Of a DNA stretch of 64,000 bases, positions 11,031-23,704 are shown piece by piece (the stretch's first letter is position 1; the number at the start of each line of letters is the position of its first letter). This stretch comes from Gnetum montanum. Lineage: Eukaryota; Streptophyta; Gnetopsida; Gnetales; Gnetaceae. The position numbers and the translations under genes are program-made. The DNA lies in NCBI GenBank assembly GCA_015680685.1, contig MNCI01018959.1, positions 23,361-87,360 of the forward strand. Direction: 5' to 3'. The notes below the pieces were generated by a model. It did no database searches. It saw nothing but the letters and a program-made list of their open reading frames with translations, and was not told the origin of the DNA.

Positions 11031-13930
11031 TCATCTATATTGGTTAATTAGGATTAGATGTTTCCAGTTTTAGGCCTTAGCAGGTAATGATATAGGTCTA
11101 TAGGTTTAACAAGTGAGTTTGACCACTTGATGAGGTCATTTGGAGACTATTTGAAGTTAAAATTGAGACCTTTTGCTATGACTACACTAGGCCCAACCAA
11201 GACTATGCATGCTAGCATAATTTGGATAAACCCTAGTATAGTTGATGATAGTAGATAGTTTTCTAGGTTTTTTATGACCAGTTTTGGGTTCTTGATGATT
11301 TGGATGGCTAGCACAATGGATTGGAATTGAAGATTAATAAATTTTGGCATCATTTTGACCCTTGGAAAGCTATAAATGATGCAAATATTGGTGGCTATGA
11401 TGGAACTATGCTAGCTAGTGTAGTCCTAGCATAACTGCATAGGAGAAGTGGGTTTTTGGGATTTCAGAGTTGCTACTAGTGTTCCATCAACTTCCTAGGG
11501 AATTGCAAAATTTGGAAAAGACTAAATAGGCCATTTGGAAGTCAAAATAGGCTACTGAAAGTGGATTTTTAACACTAATACTTCATGACTATGTTGGCTA
11601 GCATAGTTAATGGTTTTTCCAATGTAGTTGAGTCAAAATCTAGTTTTTTATGGTTAAACAAGGCCAAACAACAACTAGCTTTAGGATTTCAGGGTTTTAG
11701 GCCTTTGAAATCAAGTTTTTGATCATTCTGAGTGTTGTTGTGCTAATTTAAGCATCTTGGGATAGGGACTATGCTAGGACTATGCTGGCCAACATATACC
11801 TAGGCCTACCTCAGCATAGATGTATAAAATTTGGCATTCCCATGGTCCAAACAAGATCAAATTATGACTAGGCAATGTTGAGTAATGTTCTTCGTGTCTT
11901 GAGTCAAAGTTTAGACTACACTGGCTAGCATAGTCATGGCCTATCCCAGCATAGTAAGGTGAAAAATCTCATCTTTTGATGGGTTTCTGCAGTCAATCAA
12001 CTAGGTTCTTGGGTTTCCAAGGTTACTGGTGTTCCTAGCTAGGGTTTTGACATAGGAAAGTCAATTCTAGGGGTTGTTTAGACATTGAAATGATCATTTC
12101 CCATTTGAATTATGCTAGCTAGTGTACTTGAGCTTGGCCTCAAAGTAGATGAGGAAAACCTAGCATTTCCAAGGTCAAAACAAGGTGTAATTGTAGCTGG
12201 ATAAGATCATACAAGGTTCTAGGTTTCCAAGTTAGGTTCTAGGCTATTTGGAGTGTCAAATCGGTAGTCAAATCAACCTAGGATCACGACTACATTAGGA
12301 CTACACACTAGTGTAGTCTAGTCCTACTCTAGCATAGTCACAAGATAAATTTTTAATTATGTTGAAATTTCTTGATCAATCAACTACGTATTTAAGTTCT
12401 TGGGTTACTAGTGCTCGAAACTAGGGTTTTAATTAGTTTTAATGGTTGTATTGGTTCTAGGCCTTCACCTTATGACTACACTAGCCACCATAATCCTAGC
12501 ATAGTTAATGGGTGCAAGCTAAGTTTTGTTGATTTTTGACTTGGTTTGTATGGTTTCATGATTTCTATAGTCTCCTACAGGGTTCTAGAGTTGAGATGAT
12601 GCTTCTAAAAGTTAATTTGACATGTTGGTGACCTATTTGGATGCTTTGGAAGTGGGACTACACTAGGGCTACATTGGTCATCATAGGCCCAAGCTTCCTT
12701 AGCATAGTCCCAAGGTTGAAATGGGATTTTTCTTGCTTTTATCTCACAGTTTATCAATGCAAGGTCACTAGAGGTTACGAAGAAGTTTTAAGGTTAATAT
12801 ATGTTAGTTTTGAGGTTATTTTTAGATTTGAATGGTTCATCCTCTCCTAACTACATTGGGACTGCATTGTCCAACAAATTCCTAGCCATCCCCAACATAA
12901 TTTGAATGTGAGAGTAGGGATTTTTCCATTTTTACTTGGTTTCCTTTGGTTTTAGGCTTACCAAAGGCTTGCAAGTTCAAGTGTGTCACCTTGGAGGCTA
13001 TTTTTGGTTTTTGGTGTTCGTTCCTTACTCAACTATGCTGAGACTATGCTAGCTAGTGTAGTTGAGTCTCCTCCATCATAGTACATGCAAGAAATATTAA
13101 TTTTTAGTGCTTTTCAATTAGTTTTGCAAAGTTTTAAAGCTAACAAAGGCTTTAGCCAAGGTTTGGTGCATGTTGTGGTAATTTTTAAGTTGCTTAGGAG
13201 TTTGGTTGATGGTAGAAGACATTATCCCACTTAGGAGTACATTGGCCAACATAGTTAGGCTATTGGCTAGTGTAGTTACCCTAAATAGTAGGTTTTTGTA
13301 TGATTTTTGGTCTTGCTTGATGTCTAATTTCCATTAATGCCAACACTTGGTTTCCTAATTTGGGCATAAGGTTTTATGACATGTATGGATAGTTGAAAGG
13401 TGGATTTTGGCAATATCTCTAGTTTTCATCAATGCCAACACCTAGTTTCCCACTTTGGGCATAAGGTTTTATGGCATGTATGGACAATTGAAAGGTGGGT
13501 TTTGGCAATATTTAGGGTTTGGAATTCATTTCAATATTTTTGAATGCTTAAACCCTAGTGTAGTCACCATGGAGATGTTAAAAATTCAAGTGTTCTTGAA
13601 TTTCCATTGGCTTGTTGAAGAGGCACCTAATGGGCCCCACCTAAGTTTGAATTTTTTAATGAACTAGTTTTCCACTTACCCAGCATAGTCCCATTTTCTA
13701 ATTTCTATCATTGATATAAGTGAGACTTAGATGAGCATTTTGGGAAGCCAAGGTTTTGGTAGTGGACACATAAGTTTGAGATTGGTCACCAAATTACAAT
13801 TTTGCACAAATCATAATTCTCTCATCACTATTAACCTATAGTACCTAGCATCAAAGATCTAATCTTGTTCTTCCCTCAACCACACCTATTCCCAACATAG
13901 TCTAGTTATCCTACTCTAAGGAGTTGGCGT
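11031..13930. repeat. RT-3: CTATGCTAGC-rich internal spacer
   Basis: Nearly 3 kb contain recurring phrases such as GACTATGCTAGC, CTAGCATAGTC, AGTGTAGTC and GACTACACTAG, in both orientations and at irregular spacing of roughly 60-300 bp. Similar phrases recur in the RT-3 LTRs and leader and in the U3 regions of the RT-6 and RT-7 LTRs. I see no protein-coding frame of family type. Two neighbouring copies of a block of about 100 bp (near 13,330-13,410 and 13,425-13,510, both with GGCATAAGGTTTTATG) show local tandem duplication. Confidence 0.6.
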
Positions 13931-15243
13931 ACTGGCTGCAAGAGGCTTCTAAAAGCTCAAGGATTTGATTATTCCTGCACTATTTGTCAACATGTCCAAG
14001 AGGAAGGCTTCCATCAGCAAGAACCTAGTCCTAAAGGAGGTTGACATAGCTGCTAAAGGCTCTTCAACCTCCCATATCCCTTGATTGATGACGCTTCTTC
14101 CAACATCACTCCTAGGTACACAATTCCTAATCATTCCTCAAGAAGTTTTGCTAGAAACCTAGGCATTTTTGTTTATGTAGGTTCATGTATTTGTTAAAAC
14201 TATATTTTGTAAAATTTCTATTTTATATTTAGTTCATGTTCATTGGTTTTTGGTGTTGCTCTAGGATTAGGATTTAACTACACCTAGTTACAGATCTTGT
14301 TTCAATCTTTTCCATGCATTTTTAGGCTTTTCCCACTAAAAAGCAATGCCACTTTTGTAATTTTTTTTTAATCTAGAAATGGCTTAGAAATTTTTATTTT
14401 TATGGCCATAGGGTTATAATACTATTTTTAATTGTTGAAATGGTGTTTTAACCACTATATTCTAACTTACAATGAATTCTCTATGAAGTTTTCTGTAAGC
14501 CAATACACATGGGTTTTATGCAATTTTTGCTATTTTTCATGTTATTTTTCTAATTTTTTCTGCAAAAATAGGTAGGAATTTTTGTGTTCTCAAGTTTTTA
14601 GTTTTTAGTTTATCTTTTTATAGTTCGAACAGTTTTAGAATCACTAAATTTTGATTTGTGGTTAATTTTTGGTGAATTTTTTGGCAAGCTAATGCAAAGT
14701 GAGCTTTTTAGCTTTCACAAATTTTTTATTCATGTTATTTTGGCATTTTTTTTTTGAATAAATAGTTAGGGCTTTTTGGGTTTCTATTTTGGGGTTTAAT
14801 GGTTCAAATGACTATGGAATCATTGAATTTGGATCTATATTTAGTTTTCTATGACATTTTTCATAGATCAGTGTATACTAAAATTTTTCAGTTTTTATGG
14901 CTTTATCCTTGTTAAAGTGGATAACATAGACACTTGGAAAATTTTTCCAGCTAAAGTACTAAGTTCCTAGGGATTCTCTAAGGTGTTGGGGAGGATTTGG
15001 AATTGGTTTTATTAGCTTAAATAATTTTTTGATATTTTTCATCAGTGACCATTTATGGTTGTTTTCCTCAATTCCATGTTGTGCAATTTTTGGTTGAATT
15101 TGGTTATGGTTTTAGATTGTTGTAAAAAACTTTTCCAGGCTTGGGATTGGAGTGTAGATGCCCAATTTTGTTGAATTTCATGTATACTCAATCCATATCC
15201 TTAGAAAAAAAATTAGTTCTAAATTATCATTTTTGTTTCACCT
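13931..15243. other. RT-3: T-rich spacer, no gene seen
   Basis: This stretch is rich in T on the + strand (phrases such as ATTTTTCATGTTATTTTTC) and carries no recognisable coding frame. It ends at the assembly gap. Confidence 0.4.
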
Positions 15244-15579
15244 NNNNNNNNNNNNNNNNNNNNNNNNNNNNNNNNNNNNNNNNNNNNNNNNNNNNNNNNN
15301 NNNNNNNNNNNNNNNNNNNNNNNNNNNNNNNNNNNNNNNNNNNNNNNNNNNNNNNNNNNNNNNNNNNNNNNNNNNNNNNNNNNNNNNNNNNNNNNNNNNN
15401 NNNNNNNNNNNNNNNNNNNNNNNNNNNNNNNNNNNNNNNNNNNNNNNNNNNNNNNNNNNNNNNNNNNNNNNNNNNNNNNNNNNNNNNNNNNNNNNNNNNN
15501 NNNNNNNNNNNNNNNNNNNNNNNNNNNNNNNNNNNNNNNNNNNNNNNNNNNNNNNNNNNNNNNNNNNNNNNNNNNNNNN
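15244..15579. other. Assembly gap (336 N)
   Basis: An unbroken run of N. Any reading frame drawn across it is an artefact. Confidence 1.
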
Positions 15580-16030
15580 GACATGTTTTAATTTAGTTTA
15601 ATCCAATTTAATTTGGTTTCATGTGTTGATTTATTAATTAGACTTATGTTATTATGGTATAGGAACCAGGCGACATCGGTGGCCCTAATGGTAAGATGGA
15701 AGTGCTCCTCAACCCCCTCCAATAGCCCCTTAGTACCATCCTTTAGTTATTGTCTTTGGTTATCTTATTCATTATGATGTTGATGATGTCATTCTGACAT
15801 TGTGACTACTGTTAGCCTTTATTTACTGAGAGATGATTTATTGTTTCATGTTTTATTTAAACTTTTATCACATCATGTAACAAACATTTAGACTACTACT
15901 ATTTTTACAAAAATTTTAATTTCATTTATACATTTCGATACTTAATGTTTTATTCATGTTATAGTGCTATATTGGTTAAATATGTAAAATGGCTATAATG
16001 TAAACTAGATATTTAATGGTGATAAGGGGG
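15580..16030. other. RT-3: short spacer after the gap
   Basis: There are 450 bp of AT-rich sequence between the gap and the tandem repeat. No motif is recognised. Confidence 0.4.
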
Positions 16031-16863
16031 TTTGCTAGTTTTAAGCCATGGGGGCCCATGTGATTTGCCAATATTAGGCCATAGTGGATCATGCTTTATT
16101 TGCTAATTTTAGGCCATAATGGGTCATGTGTTATTTGCTAGTTTTAGGTCATAGTAGGTCATATGCATTACCAATTTTAGGCCATGACAGGCTTTACATT
16201 TTGCTAGTTTTAAGCTATGGTAGGCCATACATGTTGCCAATTTTAGGCCATTGCAGGCCCTATGTTTTACCAATTTTAGGCCATAACAAGTTGTATGATT
16301 TGCTAGTTTTAGATCATGGTAGGCCCTACATGTAGTCAATTTTAGGCCATAGCAGGCCATAGGTTTTGCCAGTTTTAAGCCATAGTGAGCCATATGATTT
16401 GCTAGTTTTAGGCCATGGTGGTCATATGCATTGCCAATTTTACTCCATTACAGGCCATAGGTTTTGCCAATTGTAGATCATGGCGAGCCATACGATTTGC
16501 CAGTTTTAGGCCATGGAAAGCCATACATTTTGCCAGTTTTAGGCCATGGCGAGCCCTACATTTTGCTAGTTTTAGGCCATTATAGGCCTTGCATTTTACC
16601 AATTTTAGTCATGGTTGGCCCTATATTATTTGTTAGTTTTAGGCTATTGTGGGTCCTATGTTTTTCCAGTTTTAGATCATGATAAGCCTTATGCATTGCT
16701 AGTTTTAAACCATGGTAGGCCCTACATTTTGCTAGTTTTAGCCCATAGTGGACCATACAATTTACTAGTTTTAGGCCATGGTAGGCCCCATGTATTTTCC
16801 AGTTTTAGGTCACAGTGGACCATACGATTTGCTAGTTTTAGGCCATGGTGGATCATGTATTTT
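16031..16863 (-). repeat. RT-3: 33-bp tandem repeat (about 25 units)
   Basis: A regular array of 33-bp units. A typical unit starts TTGCCAATTTTAGGCCATG and ends with a variable TAGGCC plus six to eight bases. Because 33 is eleven codons, the minus strand reads as an 11-residue repeat with the core YGLKLAK, open over many units, and the plus strand is also open for several units. Units vary at the CCAATTTT/CTAGTTTT position and in the last third. The array lies between the protease and RT parts of RT-3. RT-6 carries a related array with the same GGCC-TTAAACTAG core in the same relative position (41,587-41,987). Confidence 0.9.
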
Positions 16864-17199
16864 GGAAACAAATTTTTTGCTATTTTTGCATTTTAAAATT
16901 TTTATAACTTTTTATGTTTTTAGAGTTTTTACAATATTTTTCATGTTTCATATTCAAAATAAAAGGCATAAAAGATAAATTATGAATGAGAAGTAATCTT
17001 AGACTATGTGTGAAGTAAAGTTAAATAATATAAAACAAAGTTAAGTAAAATGATGCATGCAAACAATGTTTAAACTAGGCTAAGGAGGCTATAGGAAAAG
17101 AGGGCTACATGGTTCCAGGTGCAAGGACAAGCAAATTGGAGGGGGCATACATCAATTACACAAGTATTTCTTAATCTTTGAAATATTAGGAAAGGTCTA
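16864..17199. other. RT-3: spacer between tandem repeat and protease
   Basis: An AT-rich linker (TTTTTGCATTTTAAAATTT and similar). No feature is recognised beyond the tail of the minus-strand frame that enters from 17,200. Confidence 0.4.
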
Positions 17200-17990
17200 T
17201 GATTTACTTTGCATAATCTTGTATTCCCCATTTCCTTCACTAACTATGTTGAAGGAAAACTCTTCCCATGATGCATTCATGGGTTCATCATTGTCAATTT
17301 TGGCCTTTCCTACTCTATCAGGCTTCTTGACTTTGTGGTTAATAGTAAGAGTTTCTTCCTAAAACTCCACTTTGGATCCTTGTTTGATGTCAATACTTTT
17401 GACCACCAAAGAAATCACACTATTAGCATGGATGATTATTTCACCTCCTATGTAAGGTAGGTGAATTTCTTGATGGATGGATGAGGAAATAGCTCCTAAT
17501 GGAGATAGCCAAGGCCTCCTTAAGATAATATTAAATCCTAGTGTCTCTTCCACCACCAAGAAGTTGGCCATCATGGGGAATTATTCCTTTGTCACAAAGT
17601 CTAAAGAAATTGAGCCTTTTAAGGTAACTTGAGATTTGTTGAAGGATTTAATAGTAGAAGTTGAAGTATATTTCATGTGCTCCATTAGGCCCAAACATTC
17701 AACAATGATATAGGATATTACATCAGTTGTCACTCCATCATCAACATGCACTTTGTATTGGTCTACTCTTATGGTTATAAAAAGGGGAGCTTTGGTTGTC
17801 TCACCATCTTGGAAGTTGGTTTTGACCTCACTATCACAAAATACTAATGTTGTTGACCTTGTTTCATCATTTTATGAGGGAGGTACGATCCTTGCATGGA
17901 TGGACTCCTCACTAGAAATGATGTTCTTGCTAATAGGAATAGAAGTTAACATCTTCACTAGCACCTCATGATGAGTAGTGGAGATTATGA
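17200..17990 (-). pseudogene. RT-3: aspartic protease region
   Basis: On the minus strand a segment near 17,760-17,720 reads VHVDDGVTTDVI, matching the retroelement protease active-site region, with DDG where D-(S/T)-G is expected. It is followed by the downstream block FNIILRRPWLSPLGAISSSI (17,574-17,359), the usual G-R-P-W-L-L turn of the family. The equivalent in RT-6 (40,740-41,130) is FNLIFGRPWLAQLQAVSSSI, so the two elements are close relatives. Stops interrupt the frame at several places. The loss of the active-site Ser/Thr and the stops mean no working protease here. Confidence 0.7.
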
Positions 17991-18370
17991 CCAAGTCATA
18001 TAGGCTAAGGGTTGTGTTATTTTATTTTAAAGACTTTTTGATCCACTTCATGGTATTAAGTCCTTATCATTGGTTGTTAACTTCTTGTTCTTATTGTTCT
18101 TGACTTTCTCCATGTGTTTAGGATGTGAACTTCATGGCTTAGGCATTTTATTTTGGCCTATTTTTCCTTCCCTTGTTCTTTGAGCTCCTCCCATGGTTGA
18201 CTGGTTGAAGCAACCTAAGAATTAGAGCTCATTGGAATAGATGAGATAGGAGTGGGCTTTAGTGGACATACTTCCTTCCATGTCTTGGATTTTTTACTTT
18301 CTTTATTTTTAGGCTTTGACATGGACTTCTTGTGTTTTTTTCTTAGGGATTTTTTGTTGTAGCTGTTTCA

Positions 18371-20748
18371 TTAAGAAGAAGCTGTTGCATTGGCCACCAT
18401 GGAGGAATGTTGTTCAGTTATTGTTATTGCTTTGGTTGTTGTGGGAGGAGGCACCTTAATCATAAAAGGATCCTTGGAAGATGTAGGTGATGATATCCTT
18501 ATAACAAAAGGGGACCTTGAGCTAGTCAAAGCTAAACAACCCATGTTGTTATGAGGAGGCACGTGAATCATGAATGGCTCCCATGCAAGTCTAGAATTAT
18601 TGTTTATATTAAATGTTGCTATAGTATATGGGATGTTGTTGGTATTCAGTGGATCCTTGTAAACTTTCATGGAATGCTTTTGTGATCTAACTAGGCTAGA
18701 GGCATCAAGGACCAACTCACCCTTGTCTATCATCTTCTATAGATCATCCTTTAGTGCTAAAACAAAGTTGGTATCATAACTTGATAGTTGATGGTAGTGG
18801 TAGAATCAATTATGTTTAGAGTACCAATGGATCACCCTTGGGTGCAAGAGCATGGTTCTTTGTGATTTCACACAATCTATCATGCCTCTTGCAAGCATTC
18901 TTGATCATCTGTTTATATTGTATTCTTATACTCTTTAACAATTGGTCAAGGAGTTTAGATGGTTTTAATGGTAGCTTAGTGTACTTAGACCAGTCTTTTA
19001 ATTCGAAATCAAGCCTTATGTTGCCTGATGTAAAGGTCTCGGATGTTGATAGATGATTATTCATTATGGGAACCTTGGGTTAATTTGTTTTAGGTCCCTA
19101 TGTGGTTTTGTTATCTTTGGCCATGGTGGCCATGGATACATTCTTTTTCCTCCCTTTTCCTTATCTTTTCAAGTGTGTTGATTCTTATATGCCACATATG
19201 TAGGGTCATGGTTGGCCTCTATGGCATCCTCTATGTTCTTTATTTGAGAAAAGGCCTGGCTAAGCAACTGTGGGTGTAGGTAGTAGAGTTTGGAATTAAT
19301 GAAATCATTAACCACCCCCTTGAATATAGCGAAAAGGTGGGTTTCATGTATTGGTTCTAGAATTTCATTTAGGAGATCATTCCATCATTGTATAAATTTT
19401 TGTACAGGTTCAAGGGGTCTCTTCTTGACCTTCATTAATTGCTCAAGAGTCACATCTGGCTTCAAGTTGTACTTGAAGCAATTAACAAATTACAATATCA
19501 AGTCCTCAAGTAAGGATATAGATCCTCTTAGTAATGCATGGTACCAATCTAGAGCCTTCCCCATTAGGGACATAGGGAATATTCACACTATAGTATGTAG
19601 CCAAGCTTGCAACAAAACACTCAAAATAGAATGTGATAAGGTGTGCATTATGGTCACCCTCACTATTGTACTTGGTGAATTAAGGTAGAGGGATGCCCAA
19701 TGAAAGAGTTATCTATGGGATGACAAGATTGATTAGATCATCTTGATAGAAATTCATGATTCTCACCGTTTGGGTTGTAGAGGCCTTAAGCTTTTGTAAC
19801 TCTTTCGTAAGATCCTAGATCATTTGGAATGCTTGATCTAGGCCTTGGAACATCCTAGTGGGTTATTGGCTAAGGTGTGAGTTGAGAGGCATGTGGCCTC
19901 ATGATGGGTTGTGGCATTCAAGGGAGAGGTTGAGTCATTACAATCATAAGGGGTACAAACAATGAGAAGGAGGTTAGAGTAGGTGCTTGGGAAATAAAGG
20001 GTGGAAGGGACATTCATGATCCTTGGGTTATTTGGGATCCCATCGTGGGGCCTGCTAGTATGGAAAAAGGATGAGTGGTGGTGATAACCATCAGTGACAA
20101 CCAAGCTAACTATGATTGTGTAGCAAACAACATGGACAAGAAGATAGGTGTGGTTTGGGGCATCGATTGCTCTTGACTCACCCCTATAATAGGTGTTGGT
20201 CCAAACATGGTTGGATAGATAGGTTATAAAACTAAAGGAACTTACCCCATGGATAAGGTAGGAGAGACCAAGGTGGGTACACTGGTTTGGAAAGCTGATT
20301 ATTGGAATAGGCTTCCTAGGAAGTTCTCTAGTTTGGGCTCCATGTTGAACTCATCTTGTTCCTCATGTTGGCTCTCAAAGCTTGACTTTTCATCTTGCTC
20401 ATCCATCTCAATTAGATGAAATAGAATATGTGTATAGGCATCGGACAATGATATTTTGTCATAAGGGAAAAAAATGTATTCCTTTCTATTGCAATGAATG
20501 AGTTCATATTCACACTTGGACTCTACCTTTGCCCACAGAATAAGCAAGCCTTCTTGGATCTTTGCACAAATGAAATTATAATAGTTTTCATTGATGATTG
20601 CACAATCTAGACTTTGTTCTCTTAGTCTAAGCAACTACCTATGTTCAACCATTGTAGGGTCTTTAGGATCATAGATCCTCACAACATCTTGGTTACATGA
20701 CATATCAATTAAGTTGAAAGGAAAAATGGTTGATTGGTTGAACGACAT
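18371..20748 (-). pseudogene. gag: RT-3: gag, decayed
   Basis: The minus-strand frame starts at an ATG at 20,748 (MSFNQSTIF). It runs through a block with YNFICAKIQEG and CEYELIHCNRKEYIF (about 20,560-20,440), which is clearly shared with RT-6 (YNFLCVKL, YELIHRNEREYF) and RT-7 (YNFICAKIQAG, FELIHEDGQEYI). The capsid part lies at about 19,580-19,250, with LDWYHALLRGSISLLEDL and YNLKPDVTLEQLMKVK. A further block at 18,733-18,371 ends this region. Stops, many of them TAG, and frame changes break it throughout. The capsid motifs identify it as a Ty3/gypsy gag that would form the particle shell. Confidence 0.8.
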
Positions 20749-21590
20749 GTTTACTGGTTTTAGAATTGGTTTAATAAATTTTAAAATTAATTTTTAAATC
20801 AAAACTTTGGCATGTGAAATTATTCAAAATGTAAAAAGGAATTATAACTAGAAAAACTGTTGAAACTATAGCTGTGTATAGTGCAGGTTGCAATGGAAAT
20901 GGTATGACAGTATTTGAGGTGGTGTGAAAATTGTAAATGTTAGTAGGGCCAACTACACTGGCTTTTCCAATAGGGCCTACATTGAAGTGTGTGCAGTAGA
21001 CCACTATATTGTCCAGCCAACTACATTGAGGTAGGTGGTGGAAAATAGGTTTTCACTTAATAAAACCAAGTTAGGAGTTTTTTCCTCTAAAGGGGGTGCA
21101 CTGGTTTTGGAATTTATGTGTGAATTATGGTGTTTCCAATGACTACATTAGTTTTGGGAATGACTATGCTAGGTTTTCCATAAAATTTCACAACGAATGG
21201 ATTTGGGTTTTTGAGTGGGGCTGCATTGGAGTTTAAGGATATCTTAGAGGTGGATTTTGCAGTTTCAAGTGTTAACTATGTTGGCCTTAGAAAGCCTAGC
21301 AAATGCTATGAAAATTATGTAGAAACCCAAATCACCCACAACAACTATATTGGGTATTTAGTTGTGGGAATTTAAATATCACTATTGGTTTTATGGGTAA
21401 ATGCTTGTAGGTTTTAGATTTCAAAATATAGAAAACTTAATTTTGGAAAATGTTTATGTTGATGCATAAATTTTGGACACATCAACACCCACAAAAAAAA
21501 AACTTGTATAGGGAAACTATTGCCTAAGTTGCCTCCTAGATGTGTATGGAACCAGGAATAGTCTCAACTAAAAAGAGCTATGTGACGTTA
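20749..21590. other. RT-3: leader with GACTACATTGG phrases
   Basis: Between the primer site and gag this part repeats phrases such as GACTACATTAG and AACTATGTTGG, like those of the RT-3 LTRs and spacer. No gene is seen. Confidence 0.45.
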
Positions 21591-23250
21591 TGATTAAATG
21601 GGGATCCTGCCCCTTGTCATCTCACACAATCATCATTTGTTGTCATTTGCAGTTGCTTCGCACCACCTTCGCACCACCACTATTGTTGCTGCCGATGATG
21701 CCCACTACCAAGTAAAAAACCCTACCCTGATGTCGGGATGAAATCCCCAAAATCCCCACCATGTAGGGAAGTACTATCGTCGCTAATGCTAATTGCCACG
21801 TGCTACCTGCCATCCACTATTGTGCACCGCCTACAACTCCTGCATGACTGCCACCTGCAACTGCATGACTGCTGCCTGTAGCTACTATCCCTCACCGCCC
21901 GCTTGCGCTACCGACTGCAGTTGATGCATGCACCGCTACTATTTGCCGCCGATCTTGACATTGCACTACCACTAACCGCCCACCACGTGGATGTTGTTCA
22001 TGCACCGCTATTGGTTATGTCTGCCATCTGTGCGTTGTCTGCAACATCTACTGCCGCCACGTGCCATCTTCCACAGCCACACACTGTCGTTGCACACCAT
22101 CTACCAACTCTGGGAGAGAGATGCCCCAAAGATCCCATCATCGCATGACACCCAGAGAGAGAGCGCTCCCACTGATTTCCTACTCACATCTGCTGGCCTC
22201 AAGATGATGTTACTTTTGCCTGCACACTGCTGCTGCTGGTTCTATAGCTGCTCCCTGCCGACGCGCTTAAATGCCCACCCACGTTGCCCACTTGCTCCAC
22301 CATGCCATGCCATCAGTTACTTGCGCGTAACATCGGCCACGTTGATTACGAAACGTCTGCGCACATCTGCATAACTATAATGTCGGAGAATGTCGAGGTG
22401 GAAACCGCAGCGAAGAAGATTCATGCATAATGTTTTCCATGCTCTACGGTAGTGATGCTAGAACGTGAGTGGCAATTTCGCAGAGATGTGGCTTTCAATG
22501 GTAGAAGAACTGCAAATCCCAGCGAAACCTGGAAGAAAGCAACGCAACATGTTGCAAAATCGCATTAAGGAGTCCCTGCTGATGAGAATTGAAGCCACGC
22601 CTGGAACAGCCAGTCAAAAAGCCGGGAGCATAAGCGTTGTCGCTTCTTGTGTCTTTTCTCAATTCTCTCTGCTGCACGTACTCTTCTTCCTGCCAATGGA
22701 CTGTAAATCAAGCATATGGAAACCTTTTATTGTGCTGCAAATGTTTATAATTATTATAAGTTGCCATGCATGTCAGATCTGGACGAGAACTGATGTTGAC
22801 GGATCTGAGTACCACACTCCACAACAAATCCAATTAAACTTGAATTTGAATTTGTGGTTTGCTTTTCTTGGACGTAATGTTCTGTGGCTAAATGCTAATG
22901 CATGCCGTTGGAAAGGCTAAACATCAACACAGGTTGAAAACACTGCTAATCACTAATTTTTTACTTGCAGAGCAGACTCTGAGAAAAAAGGACATCTGGG
23001 GAAGCATAAACGACGAATCATCCATTTTGACTACTATTGAATTTTGGGCTCCTTTTAGAATTCACCTTTAAGCATGAACGACGAATCATCCATTTTGACT
23101 ACTATTGAATTTTGGGCTCTTTTTAGAATTCACCTTTAAAATTGTAACCTTCTGGGACCAGTGAATCTGATTCTTGAACATTTAATGGGGTTCACTATGA
23201 GCATTCAACCAAACTGTCAAAGTTATAAATAGTTACATATTGTAAGGATA
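21591..23250. other. GC- and CpG-richer segment of unknown origin
   Basis: The base composition changes sharply here. From about 21,640 to 22,400 the sequence is rich in CCACC, GCCGCC and CpG (for example CTCACCGCCCGCTTGCGC), unlike the surrounding CpG-poor sequence. A + strand frame at 22,465-22,920 is open for 151 codons, with a basic N-terminal half and a hydrophobic stretch (FIVLQMFIIIISC), but I match it to nothing. The segment lies inside the leader of RT-3, where no cargo is expected, so it may be captured or inserted DNA. I could not find its ends. Treat the open frame as unproven. Confidence 0.4.
23003..23138. repeat. 68-bp direct tandem duplication
   Basis: Two adjacent 68-bp copies, 23,003-23,070 and 23,071-23,138, both start AGCAT(A/G)AACGACGAATC and end TTCACCTTTA. 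I count two differences (A/G and C/T), so this duplication is young compared with the surrounding elements. Confidence 0.95.
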
Positions 23251-23704
23251 AGAAACATATTCCTAAATGGAAATTTTTCTTAGGAGATAATTCAGGGGTA
23301 GCAGTACAACCCTTATCTATGAAGTTGTTAAGATAAACTTTGTGAGAATGGTTACTGTCTTCTTAGTATTTAGTAATAGTTGCAGTGCTAGTGTATGTAT
23401 ATCTTATGAAGATCATTTGCAATGTTTAAACTATATTTACCTTCACCCCGGCTAGTTGTGGAGCTTACTTTGCTTTATATATAACACCATCTTAAATGAT
23501 TTGCATCGTTAGAAAACCCATAAGATTTTTTGTCATGGAATTAAAAACTATTAATCGTGGCCCCTTGCTTAGCATGGGAGATGTTGGCATCAACAATTTG
23601 AAAAATGTTTTGGAAACTGGTTGGAAAAGTTTTTCTTTTCTTTTTTTCTTTTTGGAAAATGTTTTGAAAATTGGAAAATGTTTTGGGCTGAGAATTTGAG
23701 CAAA

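Noticed and set aside
15141-15601. Three overlapping open frames of 121-151 codons across 15,141-15,601
   Set aside because: They consist almost entirely of the 336-bp run of N; there is no sequence to support them.
16031-16863. CRISPR-like regular repeat
   Set aside because: Units are contiguous and degenerate, with no unique spacers, in a plant retroelement.
16126-16896. Several + strand open frames with LVLGHGRPY-type repeats
   Set aside because: They are the complement of the 33-bp tandem repeat. Both strands are open because the unit is eleven codons long and lacks stops.
19290-19688. 132-codon + strand open frame
   Set aside because: It lies opposite the capsid part of RT-3 gag (LDWYHALLRG on the minus strand) and has no family motif of its own.
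22393-22444. Possible N-terminus of the FPG glycosylase (M-S-E-N-V-E-V-E)
   Set aside because: It shares only a few residues with the P-E-L-P-E-V-E start, meets a stop within 17 codons, lies outside the 3.2-kb insertion and has the wrong second residue for catalysis. Most likely chance.
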